Positions 1-11,204 are shown, counted from the stretch's first letter. The stretch is DNA of 64,000 nt from Eledone cirrhosa (GCA_964016885.1 OZ024745.1:49044042-49108041); one strand, 5' to 3'. The notes: generated from the letters alone by a model not told the origin. Made by a program: numbers and translations.

Positions 1-563
1 ATCATCATCATCAACGTTTAACGTCCGTGTTCCACGCTTGCATGGGTTTGGACGGGGGTAGTCCCACTTGAGGCAAGAGTGATTGTCTTGCTCGCATAGG
101 ACTGTCTGGCAGGTTTTCTACAGTTGGATGCCCTTCCTAACACCAACCACATTTACAGTGTGGGTCTGGGAGGTTTTTACCGTGTTGCCTACACGGCCAC
201 ATTACAGCGTGGACTGTGTGTTTTTTTGTCGTGACACCTACACGATCTCATTTGTTTCGGCCTCGATGGCGCGGCACCAACATAACTTTACATAGAACGG
301 GGTGGTGTGGATGGGGTGGGGGCGGGGGTGGTGGGACGGGGTGTATTTTGTTAGAGATGCCTACTGGCTGGAGTAGGTTTTACTATATATTTAGGTAAGG
401 CGGGTCTTCTCTGTTACTGAGTACCGCCAAAGGTCTCGGTCCAGTGACATTGTCTTGGAGAGGTGTAAGTGTGTGATGTCGGAGTTTATCAGCTCGTCCC
501 AGGTTTTTCTAGGTCTGCCTATTCCGTGACTACCGTCTATCTTTATTGCCCTGCACTTTGTTA
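1..563 (-). mobile_element. 5'-truncated LINE copy (family A): 3' UTR and end of ORF
   Basis: Reading the minus strand, this is the C-terminal coding end and 3' UTR of the LINE whose longer copy lies at 31617-33412, and it ends in a (GAT)n tail at the window edge. The two copies agree base for base over almost all of about 560 bp. The visible differences are in a G-rich stretch near 300-335 and one base near 457. Homology stops at 563, where an AT dinucleotide tract and a palindrome begin. The short open frames here are LINE sequence, not host genes. Confidence 0.85.
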
Positions 564-570
564 ATATATA

Positions 571-783
571 TAATAGGAACGAGTAGGACCCCGACGGCTG
601 AGCTCAAGCCGTTTCGACGGCTAATTCTGGACTAAAATTTTAGTCCAGAATTAGCCGTCGAAACGGCTTGAGCTCAACCGTCGGGGTCCTACTCGTTCCT
701 ATTACCTACTCTACTACCCTAAGTATTGAGTACTTTGGTGCGTTATGGTCCACCTAGTTCCTTACCACATTTCCTTCGTTATA
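571..783. repeat. Palindromic repeat element, copy 1 (134-bp hairpin plus conserved tail)
   Basis: 571-704 is a palindrome with two 67-bp arms meeting at 637/638 and no loop. The only mismatch I find is C598 against A677, which would be a G-U pair in a minus-strand RNA. A tail of about 80 bp (705-783) follows and recurs at 37245-37320, after a second palindrome of related but different sequence. Both copies sit between short TA tracts. The family is not recognised. Confidence 0.85.
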
Positions 784-2284
784 TATATGTGTGTGTGAGT
801 GTAAACACCATCTATTCATTTTCACATATATGCATCCCCAACTATGATGACACAAAAAGGCTTCTGGATGGGTTGGAAAGTATTTATAGAATTATGTGGA
901 ATACTATTGACTAAATTGTTGTTGAAAAAAAGGTCATGTATTACTTGACATTTGTGGCTTCTCTGAAGGTATAATGAAGGCAATTTCATGTAGTTAACTA
1001 TTTAGATACCAACCCAACCAAAAGCAGTTCTAGTTCTATGCAGCATAACCAAACATTTTAAAGGGTTCTTATTTAAATTAAAACCTCCCAACATAAATTT
1101 ATATAGAGAACCTTTTATGTTACAAATACTATCTTAGTCATGAAACAATAATTTTAGTAAATCCTTCCCAAATTGTTCATTAATTAATTAAAATATAGTA
1201 TATTTCATTAGAAATATTGTCAAGTTATGCCACAAACACTAGCTAATAATGAGATAGTTATATTATAAAATACCTTCAAATTCTTGATTATTTTTAAATG
1301 ATTTGAAAACAGTGTCTTTTTTTTTTTTTTTTTAGAAATATGTTAATGAAAAGATTAAAGATGATTTATTTTATAATGTCTTCTAGCTGAAATGACATAT
1401 CTGATTAACTAATCTTGATTTTATTCTCTATACCAGAGATTTCTAAACTGTGTGTCATGACACTTTAGTGTATTATGAGTATTGTGTTACTGATGACATG
1501 AGTATTGTGTTACTGATCAATCTTTTACAAATATTTATTATTTCACTGTGAAACATATTTGAGGTCTGACAATGCTCCATACAATTAGACACATGACTAG
1601 TGGAAAAAATGTCACGAAAAAATCTTTTATTTTTAAATGTGTTGTCAGCCTGAAAAGTTAGCAAAGCTCTGCTCTATATTGTTGTAAAGTTAATAAATTT
1701 AATATATGTTAATTTATTTAGTCCTGTAATGAAGGGATTTTTGTGATAACAGCCCTGGTTAAAGTGAGAGTATGAAGCTGAAGAACTATAATTTCAACTC
1801 TTAACTACTTTGATAGTGCTAATTTAGACCTAAGTACAGTCTTTATAAAAGGTTAGTTTTAGGAATTTCCTTCATTGTGAGATTAAATGTATTTACATAT
1901 ACTGAATTTATTTATATCTTCTATGATGTCTACTGTAATCCTTGTCATAACTGGACCCCCAAATCACTGTCAATACTTATTCTATATTCTAAAAGGTCTC
2001 TACATCTTGAGGAAATTGTATGTGACTCATGTTGCATCAAAGATTTCATATATTCTAACAAATTCCAATCACAATTGTTCAGAAAACGATCATGTCTCTC
2101 TTGAAATTCTGTATTTGCAACCCACAGATTATTTTCAGTTATTCTCAGATTTTACCTATTTAAGACTTCTTTTGTTATGAAAATTTCACTCCTACATTAT
2201 TTACTCAACATTTTTCTTCTGATTTTATGTAAAAATTCCATTTATTTCTGTAATTAATCTGGAATGTAAAACACATGATTTCAG
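784..2284. other. AT-rich intron sequence, no exon recognised
   Basis: This lies upstream of the first recognised CEP290 exon and is presumably CEP290 intron. It has a T-run near 1316-1334 and many stops in all frames. I found no splice-bounded coiled-coil exon here. Confidence 0.5.
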
Positions 2285-2375
2285 ATTAACTATAAGTGAG
2301 TTGCAAAGTGAAAAAAATGAACTTTTCAAAGAGGTGAAACTTCTTCAACAAAAGCTCCATGGAGAGATACCTAAA
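2285..2375 (+). CDS. CEP290: CEP290 exon (third from last)
   Basis: An AG acceptor (TTTCAG) precedes 2285 and a GTAAGT donor follows 2375. The first base completes a codon from an upstream exon outside the window, and 30 codons follow. The peptide is rich in Leu, Glu, Lys and Gln with heptad-like spacing (starts LTISELQSEK, ends HGEIPK), as in the coiled-coil C-terminal part of CEP290. It ends in phase 0 and joins the exon at 3181 in frame. Confidence 0.75.
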
Positions 2376-2841
2376 GTAAGTCAAACATTTTCTTTGTCAT
2401 GTTATAAAAGGTTAACATAACAATAGCTTAAGATATTGAATTTAAATTTCAAAATGTCTAATCCATTTGAGAAGGGTACTTAATTCTCTATGTATCATTT
2501 CACCTAACTTCCAGGAATAGGCACAAGATCTGATAATTGTGGCAGCTTTTCAGAAGGCAAACATATTTTAGAATTTCTGCAATGCTTCAAAAATGAACAA
2601 GTGAAAACATATATATCAACAAACATTGTATATATGTAGTTTATTTCTCAGATTTTTATGAGGGGATAGGGTTAATATAAAGAATGATCTGCTCATGCAC
2701 AGATATGTTATAAAATAGCTTATAAAACAGGGTGAAGACCTTTAAAGATTGAAAAAGAAGTTGCTATCAGCTGCAATGAGGAATCAAACTCCATATCTCC
2801 CAGATACCAGATACAGCTGATGATAATTTCCTTTTCTATAT

Positions 2842-3060
2842 TTAACCCTTTAGCATTTAAATCGGCCAGAACTCTCTCACCTCTTTCTGTTCAAACCGGC
2901 TGTAACTGGCCACTCATACTGATGTTAAGGTTCTGTTCTCAAAATAAATAATATCAAAATCTCATAGATTCAATATTATATTAGATAATTATGTAAGGTA
3001 AAGCTTTTACCATGAAAATATAATAGTAAATATAGAGTAATGTAAATGCTGAAGGGTTAA
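2842..3060. mobile_element. piggyBac-type MITE, copy 1
   Basis: The element is bounded by TTAA at both ends. Terminal inverted repeats begin CCCTTTAGCATTTAAA and end TAAATGCTGAAGGG. TTAA target duplications with CCC/GGG termini are the hallmark of piggyBac elements. Relatives lie at 22312-22540 and 56153-56376. It has no coding capacity. Confidence 0.8.
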
Positions 3061-3180
3061 GAGTCTTCACTCTGTGCATGAGTACACCATTCTTATATAT
3101 ATATATATATATATACATATATACATAGTTTAATAAATCATCATCTTCGTTTAATGGCTACTTTCTCTGATATATTTCAG

Positions 3181-3306
3181 CTGACTGAAGATATGTTAAT
3201 AAAAGCTAGACGCTATGACACTTTAATATCTAAGAACACAGAGCTTACTGTCCAACTGAAAACATTGAAATTTGAAAAAGAAAAACAATCCTCTGAAGTT
3301 TCACAG
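3181..3306 (+). CDS. CEP290: CEP290 exon (second from last)
   Basis: It is preceded by ATATTTCAG and followed by GTAAGA. It has 42 codons and is phase 0 at both ends. The peptide opens LTEDMLIKARRYDTL and ends EKEKQSSEVSQ, continuing the coiled coil. It aligns by eye with the segment of animal CEP290 just before the conserved NF..FFEEIEDLKYNYKE block. Confidence 0.85.
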
Positions 3307-3544
3307 GTAAGATAAGTAATAATATTGCTCTGAAAAAACAACAACAACAAATAAACAGCGTGACAGTTACAAAAAGAAAAAAATAATGAAATATTGTTTG
3401 GTGGAGTAATATTAAAAATGAAAATATTTATTTTTATCTGCTATTCTTGATGTAATCATGCATGATACATTAGTTGACTGAGACCTCTTTATGTGTTTTA
3501 CCTTAGTCTTCTTGAGTTATTATTTGGCAGAATTGTTATAGCGG

Positions 3545-3740
3545 CACATAAAATGCCTTGTGATATTTGTTACAGCTTTTTACATTTCAAGTTTAAATGC
3601 TGCCAAGGTCAACTTTACTCTTCATCCTTCTAGAGCTGATAAAATAAAGTACCAGTCATGTACTGGAGTCAATTTAATTCACTAAACCTGCCCCTGAATT
3701 TCTGGCTTTGTGTCTATGCTAGAAACAATTATTATTATGG
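3545..3740 (+). mobile_element. Old tRNA-derived SINE
   Basis: A diverged copy of the common SINE. It shows the GGTCAACTTTACTCTTCATCC core, a GATAAAATAAAGTACCAGT block and the AGAAACAATTATTATT end. A younger SINE (3752-3940) was inserted at its 3' end. Confidence 0.65.
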
Positions 3741-3751
3741 TACTGTATGGT

Positions 3752-3940
3752 GGTGGATTGGCAGTATCGGTAGAGCGTCGAACAACATGCTTTGCAGCAT
3801 AGTTATGGCTCTTTACGGGTTGAGTTCAAATCCCGCCGAGGTTAACTTTGCCTTTCATCCTTACGGGGTCGATAAAATAAAGTACCAGTAATGCACTGGG
3901 ATAATTGCTGGCCTTGAACCAAAAGTAGAAACAATTGTTA
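3752..3940 (+). mobile_element. tRNA-derived SINE
   Basis: A near full-length copy of the window's main SINE. The 5' head GGTGGATTGGCAGTATCGG and the GAGTTCAAATCCC box B-like motif are both present, followed by the ATCCTTACGGGGTCGATAAA core and the 3' AAAGTAGAAACAATTGTT. TTATGGTACTGT on both sides looks like a target-site duplication. CEP290 intron. Confidence 0.85.
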
Positions 3941-4117
3941 TGGTACTGTGATAAAATGCACCCAGTATCATTATTTTTGGATAAATTACCAATTACGTAT
4001 ATTTCAAATAATATGTTGTATTCTTTTGTAACTTTTTTGAATTGAATTTAATTCTTAAATTGTTGGTGACTTTGTAAAGAAATGCATGGTGTGATGTCTT
4101 ATGTGATATGGAAAGAA

Positions 4118-4440
4118 GGCACATGGCTTAGTCGTTAGAATGTTGAGCTTACAATCATTAGGTTGTGTTCGATTCCTAGACTGAGCAGTCCATTTTGACC
4201 TTGAGGAAGACACTTTATTCCACATTGCCCCAGTTCACTCAGCTGTAGAAATGAGTTACAATGTCACTGGTGCCAAGCTGTATCAACTTTTACCTTTCTC
4301 TTGGATAAGAGTGGCGTAGGGAAGGGAGATTGATATGCATGGCCAACTGCTGGTCTTCCACAAACAACCTTGCCTGGGAGGGGAACTTTCTTGGTGCAAG
4401 TTCCATGGGCATCTGGGACTGAAGGGGATCTTTAATGTGA
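4118..4440 (+). mobile_element. tRNA-derived SINE, second family
   Basis: The head ATGGCTTAGTCGTTAGAATG with AGGTTGTGTTCGATTCC resembles tRNA A and B boxes. A body about 200 bp long with GACACTTTATTCCACATTGC follows. The same head type, with a different 3' half, makes up the SINE/LINE chimeras elsewhere in this window. Confidence 0.7.
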
Positions 4441-4523
4441 TATGTGATTGCAATATGTATTTAATATGAATAGTAAAGTGAAAAAATTAAGTAATATATT
4501 CATATGGTTTCTTATTGTTGCAG

Positions 4524-4652
4524 TTAAAAGATGAACTAAAGAATTTTGGACCAGAATTCTTTGAAGAGATTGAAGATTTAAAGTACAATTATAAAGAAGC
4601 TATGAAAAAACTTGCACTTTATGAAAACAAAGGAGTAAATAGTCATCGGTAA
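4524..4652 (+). CDS. CEP290: CEP290 terminal exon with stop codon
   Basis: CEP290 is a large coiled-coil protein of the ciliary transition zone and centriolar satellites. It links axonemal microtubules to the membrane and gates ciliary entry. This exon starts after TTGTTGCAG, is phase 0, and carries the most recognisable part: LKNFGPEFFEEIEDLKYNYKE, written here in two blocks as LKNFGPEFFEEI and EDLKYNYKE, which closely match the conserved C-terminal block of animal CEP290. The frame ends at TAA 4650-4652, about 20 residues after the block, so the tail is shorter than the vertebrate one. A GTAACA inside the last codons could act as a weak donor, but no in-frame exon was seen downstream. The 5' part of the gene lies left of the window. 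The identification rests on remembered family sequence, not a search. Confidence 0.88.
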   Translation, partial: LKDELKNFGPEFFEEIEDLKYNYKEAMKKLALYENKGVNSHR

Positions 4653-5775
4653 CACCTCTCCCATAATATCTTCAACTATTATAACAATTCCCTGATCCAT
4701 CTTTTATAATTATGGAATTACTTAAATGTCTGCAGTCTCAGAGAATCTGATGCCTTTTTAGGTTGTGGTAGAAGAAGCAGAAAGAGAATGCAAGTATATG
4801 AGCTAGTGGATATTCATGAGTGCCAACTTAGCCATCAAGTAAAATATTTTTCTATGGATGTAATCTAGTATGTGTGGGTGATGTGAGAATCACTTTAGAT
4901 GTATGATTAGTGTTCTAATTGGTAGCACATTTCAGCTCTGTCAACCCCAGAAGAGATAAAAAACAACAAAGTTGCTTTCTGAAGGATATGAACTTAGAAC
5001 ATTGAAGAACCAAACTAAATGCCTCATCTAAAGTTCTAGATATGTATAATAATATTGATCATCATCATCATCATGGCTTTTCCCTACTTATCAGTGTAAT
5101 AATGCAGAACCCAATTTAGGTATAGTCACTAATATATTATTTTTGTTGTTTAATCTCCACTCAGCTCTGACTGAAAACATCTATGATAAAAGACACCCTA
5201 GTCATGACAATTTTATTTTTCTTGCAGGTAATGCATATCTAGGACTACATTGTCTTTCCCTTTTCAAGATTGTATGGTTTAATTAGAGGGAGATTTAGCT
5301 CCTATTTCTAGAGGTTCAAACAACTGACATGTTTTTACTAATATAGATATTTTCTGTGGTTTCTGTGGTTTACTGTCAAAACTTCCTTATATATAATTTG
5401 CTCCATAAGTTAACCTTTAAATGATTTTTGTGTGTTTTATTAGTCTTTATTAGTATTCTCCTAGTTATTTCATTAATTGACAATGTAACCCAATTTGAAT
5501 GGCAGTACAAACAAAATAGGTAGACTTATTTTCAGTTTATTTTTAATGATAGCAATTTGTTGTCATGTACTCTTTTAGTACTGTCAGATAATACAACTGT
5601 ATACACCACTCTGTTATATTGATGCAGTTCTAAAATTAATGAGAACATTTTGATGAAAATACTCTCTTAATAGAAATACTTAAGTGTATTGAGGTATAAG
5701 TATTCATAGATTCATGGTCTACAAGATTGAGTATTGAAACACTACTACACATCCAAGATATTATAATTCTTGAAA
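4653..5775 (+). other. Probable CEP290 3' UTR or downstream flank
   Basis: AT-rich, with stops in all frames and no second gene seen. A possible polyadenylation signal AATAAA occurs at 6207-6212, beyond an old SINE. 5275-5335 resembles 9468-9520 (an unclassified dispersed repeat). Confidence 0.4.
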
Positions 5776-5950
5776 ATGGTGGATTGATAGAATTGTTTGA
5801 GAGTTGCACAAAATGCTTTGCAGCATTTGTTCTAGCTATTTACGCTCACAGTTCAAATCCCACTGAGATCAACTTTGCCTTTCATCTTTTGGGGGTTGAT
5901 AAATTAAAGTACCAATTAAGTGCTTTCTACTTCCCTCGGGTTTTGTAGTT
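5776..5950 (+). mobile_element. Old tRNA-derived SINE
   Basis: A diverged copy with GGTGGATTGATAGAATTG, CAGTTCAAATCCCACTG, AACTTTGCCTTTCATC and TTGATAAATTAAAGTACC. It belongs to an older subfamily than the copy at 3752. Confidence 0.65.
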
Positions 5951-6739
5951 GAATAGATGCTAATCCCACTGGCAAGTTAGCATTTTCTTCAACAATTCAA
6001 ATACATATCATTCAGTTTGTGGAGCCATCACACATAAAAAGCATGACAAAATAAATGTGTATATAAAAATATTTAATGATATTTATATTAATGTTTTAAC
6101 CATTGAAAAGCACAACCTGCTTTTGTATTTTTATATTTAATTTCTGTTTTTAACTATATTTTTTATAATTATAACATCTAATATGTTTTGTAATGTATAA
6201 ATCATAAATAAAATTATTGTTCATTTTTATATTTCACTTTTCATTGTTATTTTTTAATTTTTTTAATTTAAATTTTAATGAATTTGACCCCCACCCCCCT
6301 CAATAAAGTTAACTCAGGTAAGAAATGAACTATAATTTTTGTTGTTGTCAATCCTGATTGAGTAAACCTATCCTCAAAGACATTCCAGCCATGACCATCC
6401 TATATTTTCTAGTATATCTAAGGCCACATTATCTAATGAATCATTTAAAAAATAAATAGTAGCATGTGATTTGGGGAAGATTTAACTGTTATTTCTAATA
6501 TAAAGATAATTGTTTTAATCTCCGTGGGTGATATTAGATAAGTTTATATTTTAACCCCTTTGATGCCAAACTGCCTGGAACTCTACCTCGTATTTTTTAA
6601 AATATTCACCTAAAAACCTTCCATTGTAATTTTATGTAAGGGGATCTCAGGCAGGTTAGCAATGAACATAGGTTTTATATGTGGTTGATGCACAGGATCA
6701 GTAAGCATTATGAGTTAACAGGAAATAAACTCTATCAAA

Positions 6740-7716
6740 TGCTCAGAGGGCTTTGTAGAAGTAGTTGATAGCTTCTGTTACCTGATTGACCAAATTAGCA
6801 GTGGAGGTGGGTGTTCTGAAAGTATAATAGCCAGAATGAGAACAGGATGGGAAAAGTTCAGTTAGCTGCTATCACTAATAACTACAAAGGTTTTTTTTTT
6901 CTTCAGAATGAAAAGCAGATTGTATGATGCTTGTGTCATCATCATCATTTAACATCCATTTTCTACGTTAGCATGGATTAGACAGGTTGTCCTGTTTGAA
7001 GTAAGTTGGGTCAGGTGACCACGTCTTGCTCACACAACTGTTTCTGGCTTGATTTCTATGGCTGGATGCCCTTCCTAACACCAAATACTTTACAGTGTGG
7101 GCTGGGTGTTTTTTGTTGTGACACCTACACAACCACTTTACAGTATGGTTTGGGTGCTTTTTGTCATGACACTACGTGACCACTTTAAAGTGTGGGCTGG
7201 ATGCCTTTTGTTGTGATATCAACATGGCAACTTTACAATGTGAACAGAAGTGGGTGGGTGGATGTTGGGGCATGGGAGGTGTATGGAGGTGGGGAGTATA
7301 GTGGTTAAGTGGTGCCTCCTAGATTTATGTTTCAGTTGGTGCACATAGGAAGGCAGATCTTCTGTATTATTGCATAACGCCAAAGATCTTGATCGTGTGT
7401 TATTGTTTTTGAGAGGTGTAATTGCGCATGGTCAGCTTTTATCACCTCATCCCAGGTCTTCTTGGGTCTTCCTACTCCATAGCTTCCATTAACTTTTAGC
7501 ACCCTGCTCCTTTTTATACAGCTGTCATCCTCCATGTACATAAAAGCTGACCTTGCACAATTAAACCTTTCAAAGGAGATGACACAGGGCTAGGATTTCT
7601 GGCGTTTTGCTGTACTACAGAAGACCTGCCTTCCCATTAACACATATAGAGGACACTAGCCTGCAACTAGTGTTTAACCCATGCAAATGTGGAAATGGAC
7701 ATTAAATGATGATGAT
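6740..7716. mobile_element. Nested family A LINE fragments
   Basis: 6740-6945 (+) reads as a decayed piece of the LINE ORF (peptide around ISSGGGCSES.IARMRTGW). From about 6946 to 7555 the opposite strand carries a LINE 3' end: (GAT)n tail, 3' UTR, then a C-terminal coding stretch (GRPKKTWDEVIKADHAQLHL at 7332-7541). From about 7556 to 7716 + strand LINE sequence resumes and ends in GATGATGATGAAG. A minus-strand copy therefore appears to have landed in a plus-strand one. Confidence 0.7.
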
Positions 7717-8785
7717 GAAGTTGATGAACCTTTGTTAAGTTGTGTTTCAAACACCAGCTTGATTATTTTCAAAATGATTCAAAAATTATAGGCAGTGTAT
7801 CTCATTAAAATATGGTCATGAGAGGGTTAAGCAGTGCAAAATGTTTCAGAATTTAGCAACGGAAGCAGAAAATCAAGTATTCTGATAATTATTAATCAGC
7901 AAGTTAAATATTTATTTATTCAACATTATATAATGTTTGATATTAATAGCTTATTAATTATGTACCAAAATTTATGAAAATAGCAGTTGTCCTAGCAAGC
8001 ATGGAATAGATAAATAGATATTCTAGGTTAACTATGCTAATTAGAAAGTTAATATAGGTAATATAGGTAACTTTTGTTGTTTGGCTTCTTGAATAAGGCA
8101 AGGAATTCTCTAAGATTATTAACCTTTAAATGCTAATGCCCTGTTATGTGTGAAGTCCACATAACACCCACACAAAAACCACTAAAAACAATGATAGTCT
8201 TCAATTAATCTTGAAAAAAGGATAATAACTATGCAAACATGAGAAAAATCATAGCAATTCCTTAGTAAACAATCAGGCTAAATTAGCAATGTAAAACAAT
8301 CACTGGTTTATGTGGAAAATGGTATAAATAAGAGGCGGAAAGAGAAGTGTGTAGCACTATGGAATGTCATTAGGGTGGTGGGATATAGTCAAACAATATT
8401 GATACTAGAATACCAGGCTGACAGTTTCAAGTATTAAATTAACTTCAGTTAACTTCAAAGAATATAAAGAAAGCTAAAAAGTGATCAATACTACTCGTTG
8501 AAGAAGGTCAAATCACTGGCATAACATGCTGACTAGTTCAGAGTGTTAAATTCAGTTACCAATTAAAGAATTTTAAGGAAGCTAAAGCGTGACCAATACA
8601 ATTGTAATAAATACAGCTTGCTGAGGATGGGAAGTTCTGGCCCTCAGACATGCTGTTTTTTCCTCCATTTATAAAGAGGCCTCTTCCCCTTCATTCAGAC
8701 ACTCTTGGCTCACTTGTTTCTCCTACTCTCTGATGCAACAGTAGCAACAAGATATGAGATGTTAAACTTTTTCTATTTTATATAT
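7717..8785. other. Intergenic sequence, nothing recognised
   Basis: AT-rich sequence without coding signal or recognisable repeat. Confidence 0.4.
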
Positions 8786-8974
8786 TAATTGTTTCTACTT
8801 TTGGCACAAGGCCAGCGATTATCCAGAGCATTACTGGTACTTTATTTTATCGACCCCGTAAGGATGAAAGGCAAAGTTAACCTCGGCGGGATTTGAAATC
8901 AGAATGGCAAGGGCCGTAACTCTATACGTCAAAGCATGGCGTCCGACCCTCTACCGATACTGCTAATCCACCGC
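8786..8974 (-). mobile_element. tRNA-derived SINE
   Basis: Reverse-complement copy. The 3' end TAATTGTTTCTACTTTTGGC comes first, then ATCGACCCCGTAAGGATG, and the 5' head ends GCTAATCCACCGCC. Near full length. Confidence 0.85.
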
Positions 8975-8999
8975 CCTATGGATATGTACATAATTAGCC

Positions 9000-9150
9000 C
9001 ATCAAATAGAATGCTTTGAGGTATTTGTGTCAGCTCTCTGTACTCTGATTTCAAATCCCATCTGGGTCAAACTTGCCTTCGGTCCCTTTACTGTCAATAA
9101 AATAGTACTGGTGGTCGATTCTTCTTTTTATTTCTCTCTGCAAAAAAATC
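9000..9150 (+). mobile_element. Old SINE fragment
   Basis: Diverged SINE body (GATTTCAAATCCCATCTGGG, TCAATAAAATAGTACTGG, GGTCGATTCTTC), directly behind the head of the opposite-strand SINE at 8786-8974. Confidence 0.55.
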
Positions 9151-9960
9151 GGTTATAATCACACCCATAGGGGGATGGGCTCCACTAGGTTTAGATGCCA
9201 ACTACACTGTAACACTCCTATGAATCTATCAAAAGCTGAGTTTTTAAGGAAGGATATATTGATAAGTCTCATAAGTGTTTTTATGAGACATGGCTCCCAG
9301 CTTGTTTAGAAGGACAGTAACTCCTATTAAGTATTCAGTTGGTTTGCAATGATCCGTCCAACTCATGCCAGCATGGGGAAATGGATGTTAAATTACAATA
9401 ATGGTAAATGTCTCTAGGATTTCATTATTCAATGTGTACTTCTGTTTTAAGATGCTAAGTTGTTATTAGAGGGGAATTTAGCTGCTATTTCCAGCAGGTT
9501 GAGCGACTACATTAAGGCTCACTCACTGGCTTCATTACTAATTGATTGTGTTAGATGTAAGTAAATGTCAACATTAATATCAACCTGGTATTATGCAACA
9601 ATTAACATTGCTGTATAATGACCATTTGATGTCGATCATAAGAACTGTAAACGAGTGTAATAACAAACGAGTGTTACTGAGTGAAAAGACTAATGCAGTG
9701 AACCATGCTGAGTATGTATTAACTACACAGTAAATATCGTTTTTGAGGTAAAATAAATTTTGGCCAGCTAGAAACCTTCGGCTATTTACATAAACAAAAA
9801 TATATAATTCAGACTACATTTGCATAACATGTGATAAAAACTGGCAATATGGCAATAAAAAAAGAAAAGAAAGGAAGAAAAAGAGTAAGAAAAAAAGGAA
9901 TTGAGCAAAGAACTCTACTGCAGCGAAATCTCTCCACATATACTGACCCCTAAACAACAT
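9151..9960. other. Intergenic sequence with a LINE tail scrap
   Basis: About 9340-9400 resembles the end of the family A LINE 3' UTR (CATGCCAGCATGGGGAAATG). Otherwise no gene or known repeat was seen. Confidence 0.4.
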
Positions 9961-9975
9961 GTTGTTCAGCCTTAC

Positions 9976-10068
9976 TTTATCTTGAATTGACGCCAATTTG
10001 TCTGGAGAAACTGGCCAACTTGAGGTTATTTCAGATAACACTTTCTTCATTCCATTCAGGTCTCGCTT
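9976..10068 (-). CDS. Candidate isolated coding exon, unknown protein
   Basis: On the minus strand a good acceptor (TTTCTCTTCCAAG) ends just before 10068, and GTAAGG follows 9976. The 93 nt between are exactly 31 codons, phase 0 at both ends, encoding a balanced hydrophilic peptide (KRDLNGMKKVLSEITSSW then PVSPDKLASIQDK). The frame stays open on both sides, so a longer exon is possible. I do not recognise the protein, and no partner exons were found nearby. It could be chance, or part of a transposable element. Confidence 0.22.
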
Positions 10069-10204
10069 CTTGGAAGAGAAATGCATCACTTCAAGTTGCT
10101 CAAGCAGTAGAGAGATGTAGCACTTAGCAAAAAGCACTCTATCCCTCTTGACAGGGTTGACACCTCAATAAAGGTTAGTTCAATGCATCTTGTCAGATTA
10201 CTAT

Positions 10205-10790
10205 TGTATTTAAGCAAGCCAACCACATAAACATAACACACAGCGAATGCATACGTATGAGAGGTGAGCATGAGGGAATATTGAGGGGGTTTGTCTCTGA
10301 GACGTGATCCCACCGAAAATGTTTCTCATATCCAGCTTCACTAGGAGGTGGGGTGACGAAGGAGGCAGGTGCTCAATGATGTGTCTGGTCGCATGAGCAG
10401 CTGTCACATATCCATACTTAACTCTGACTCCGAGCTAGACAATTCTTAGTGTCTCTGAGTGACTTGCAAGCTATCCTTAGATATTGCCACGGAGAATGGC
10501 CAGCGACACCCGCTGCAAACGCCTCCCATCTCACGGGGCCCCTTCCTCAGGCGGGATGCAGTCGTTCCAATTTTACGGAGGAAATCATCAGTGTGGTGGC
10601 CAATGATAATCTTAAGGCATAACTACGGTTTGGTACTCCCCTTTGTTTTGTTACCACACACCTTTCTTAATCCTTCATATTTTTTAAAGGGAATTTTACA
10701 GAGATACGTTTCCGAAGGTGTAGATTATGATTATGTTGATAGAATTAAAAACATATTTCTCTTTCCCCACCACAATTCCTATTTGTAGAA
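10205..10790 (-). pseudogene. Decayed LINE reverse transcriptase fragment (family B)
   Basis: On the minus strand the peptide LGVRVKYGYVTAAHATRHII followed by PHLLVKLDMRNIFG resembles the RT region before and at motif A of LINEs whose C-terminus appears at 14480-15480 (motif A normally KLDF.NAFN). Frameshifts and missing downstream motifs make it a relic. The GC content is higher than in the flanks. Confidence 0.55.
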
Positions 10791-11204
10791 ATGGCATTAT
10801 GTTCCCGTAGAAATTGTATGACATTATCTTGATTTCTCGAGCGTCCCCTGCTATAGTGTGTAATTGAATGTGCATTTCTTTGTCCGCCATATTTTGCTTG
10901 TTTTCTTTCTTTTACCCATTAATACAAATTGTTAATCTTTTGATAATTTATGTAAATAAGATACGTTCAAGTTAAATATTTATCAGCACGAAATTGGAAA
11001 GTACAATGAAAGAATTTCTTCATTTAAATATTAGCTTACTACAAAAAGGAATTATATATAAAATCAAATTTGGCAGTGGAATTCGGTAAACAGAATAGGA
11101 TAACTTTATAATGAATTGTATCTATATGGGCAGTTCTTTGCTTGCTATAGAACCGATGGAGATTTGATTAGATCCCCCAAGTGTATCTTGTAATGAATAG
11201 TAAG
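10791..11204. other. Intergenic AT-rich sequence, nothing recognised
   Basis: No coding frame, repeat or RNA gene could be supported here. Confidence 0.4.

Noticed and set aside
4640..4810. Further CEP290 exon spliced from the GTAACA at 4649
   Set aside because: Joining to the nearest acceptor-like TTTTTAG before 4761 gives an immediate stop, and no conserved tail was found.
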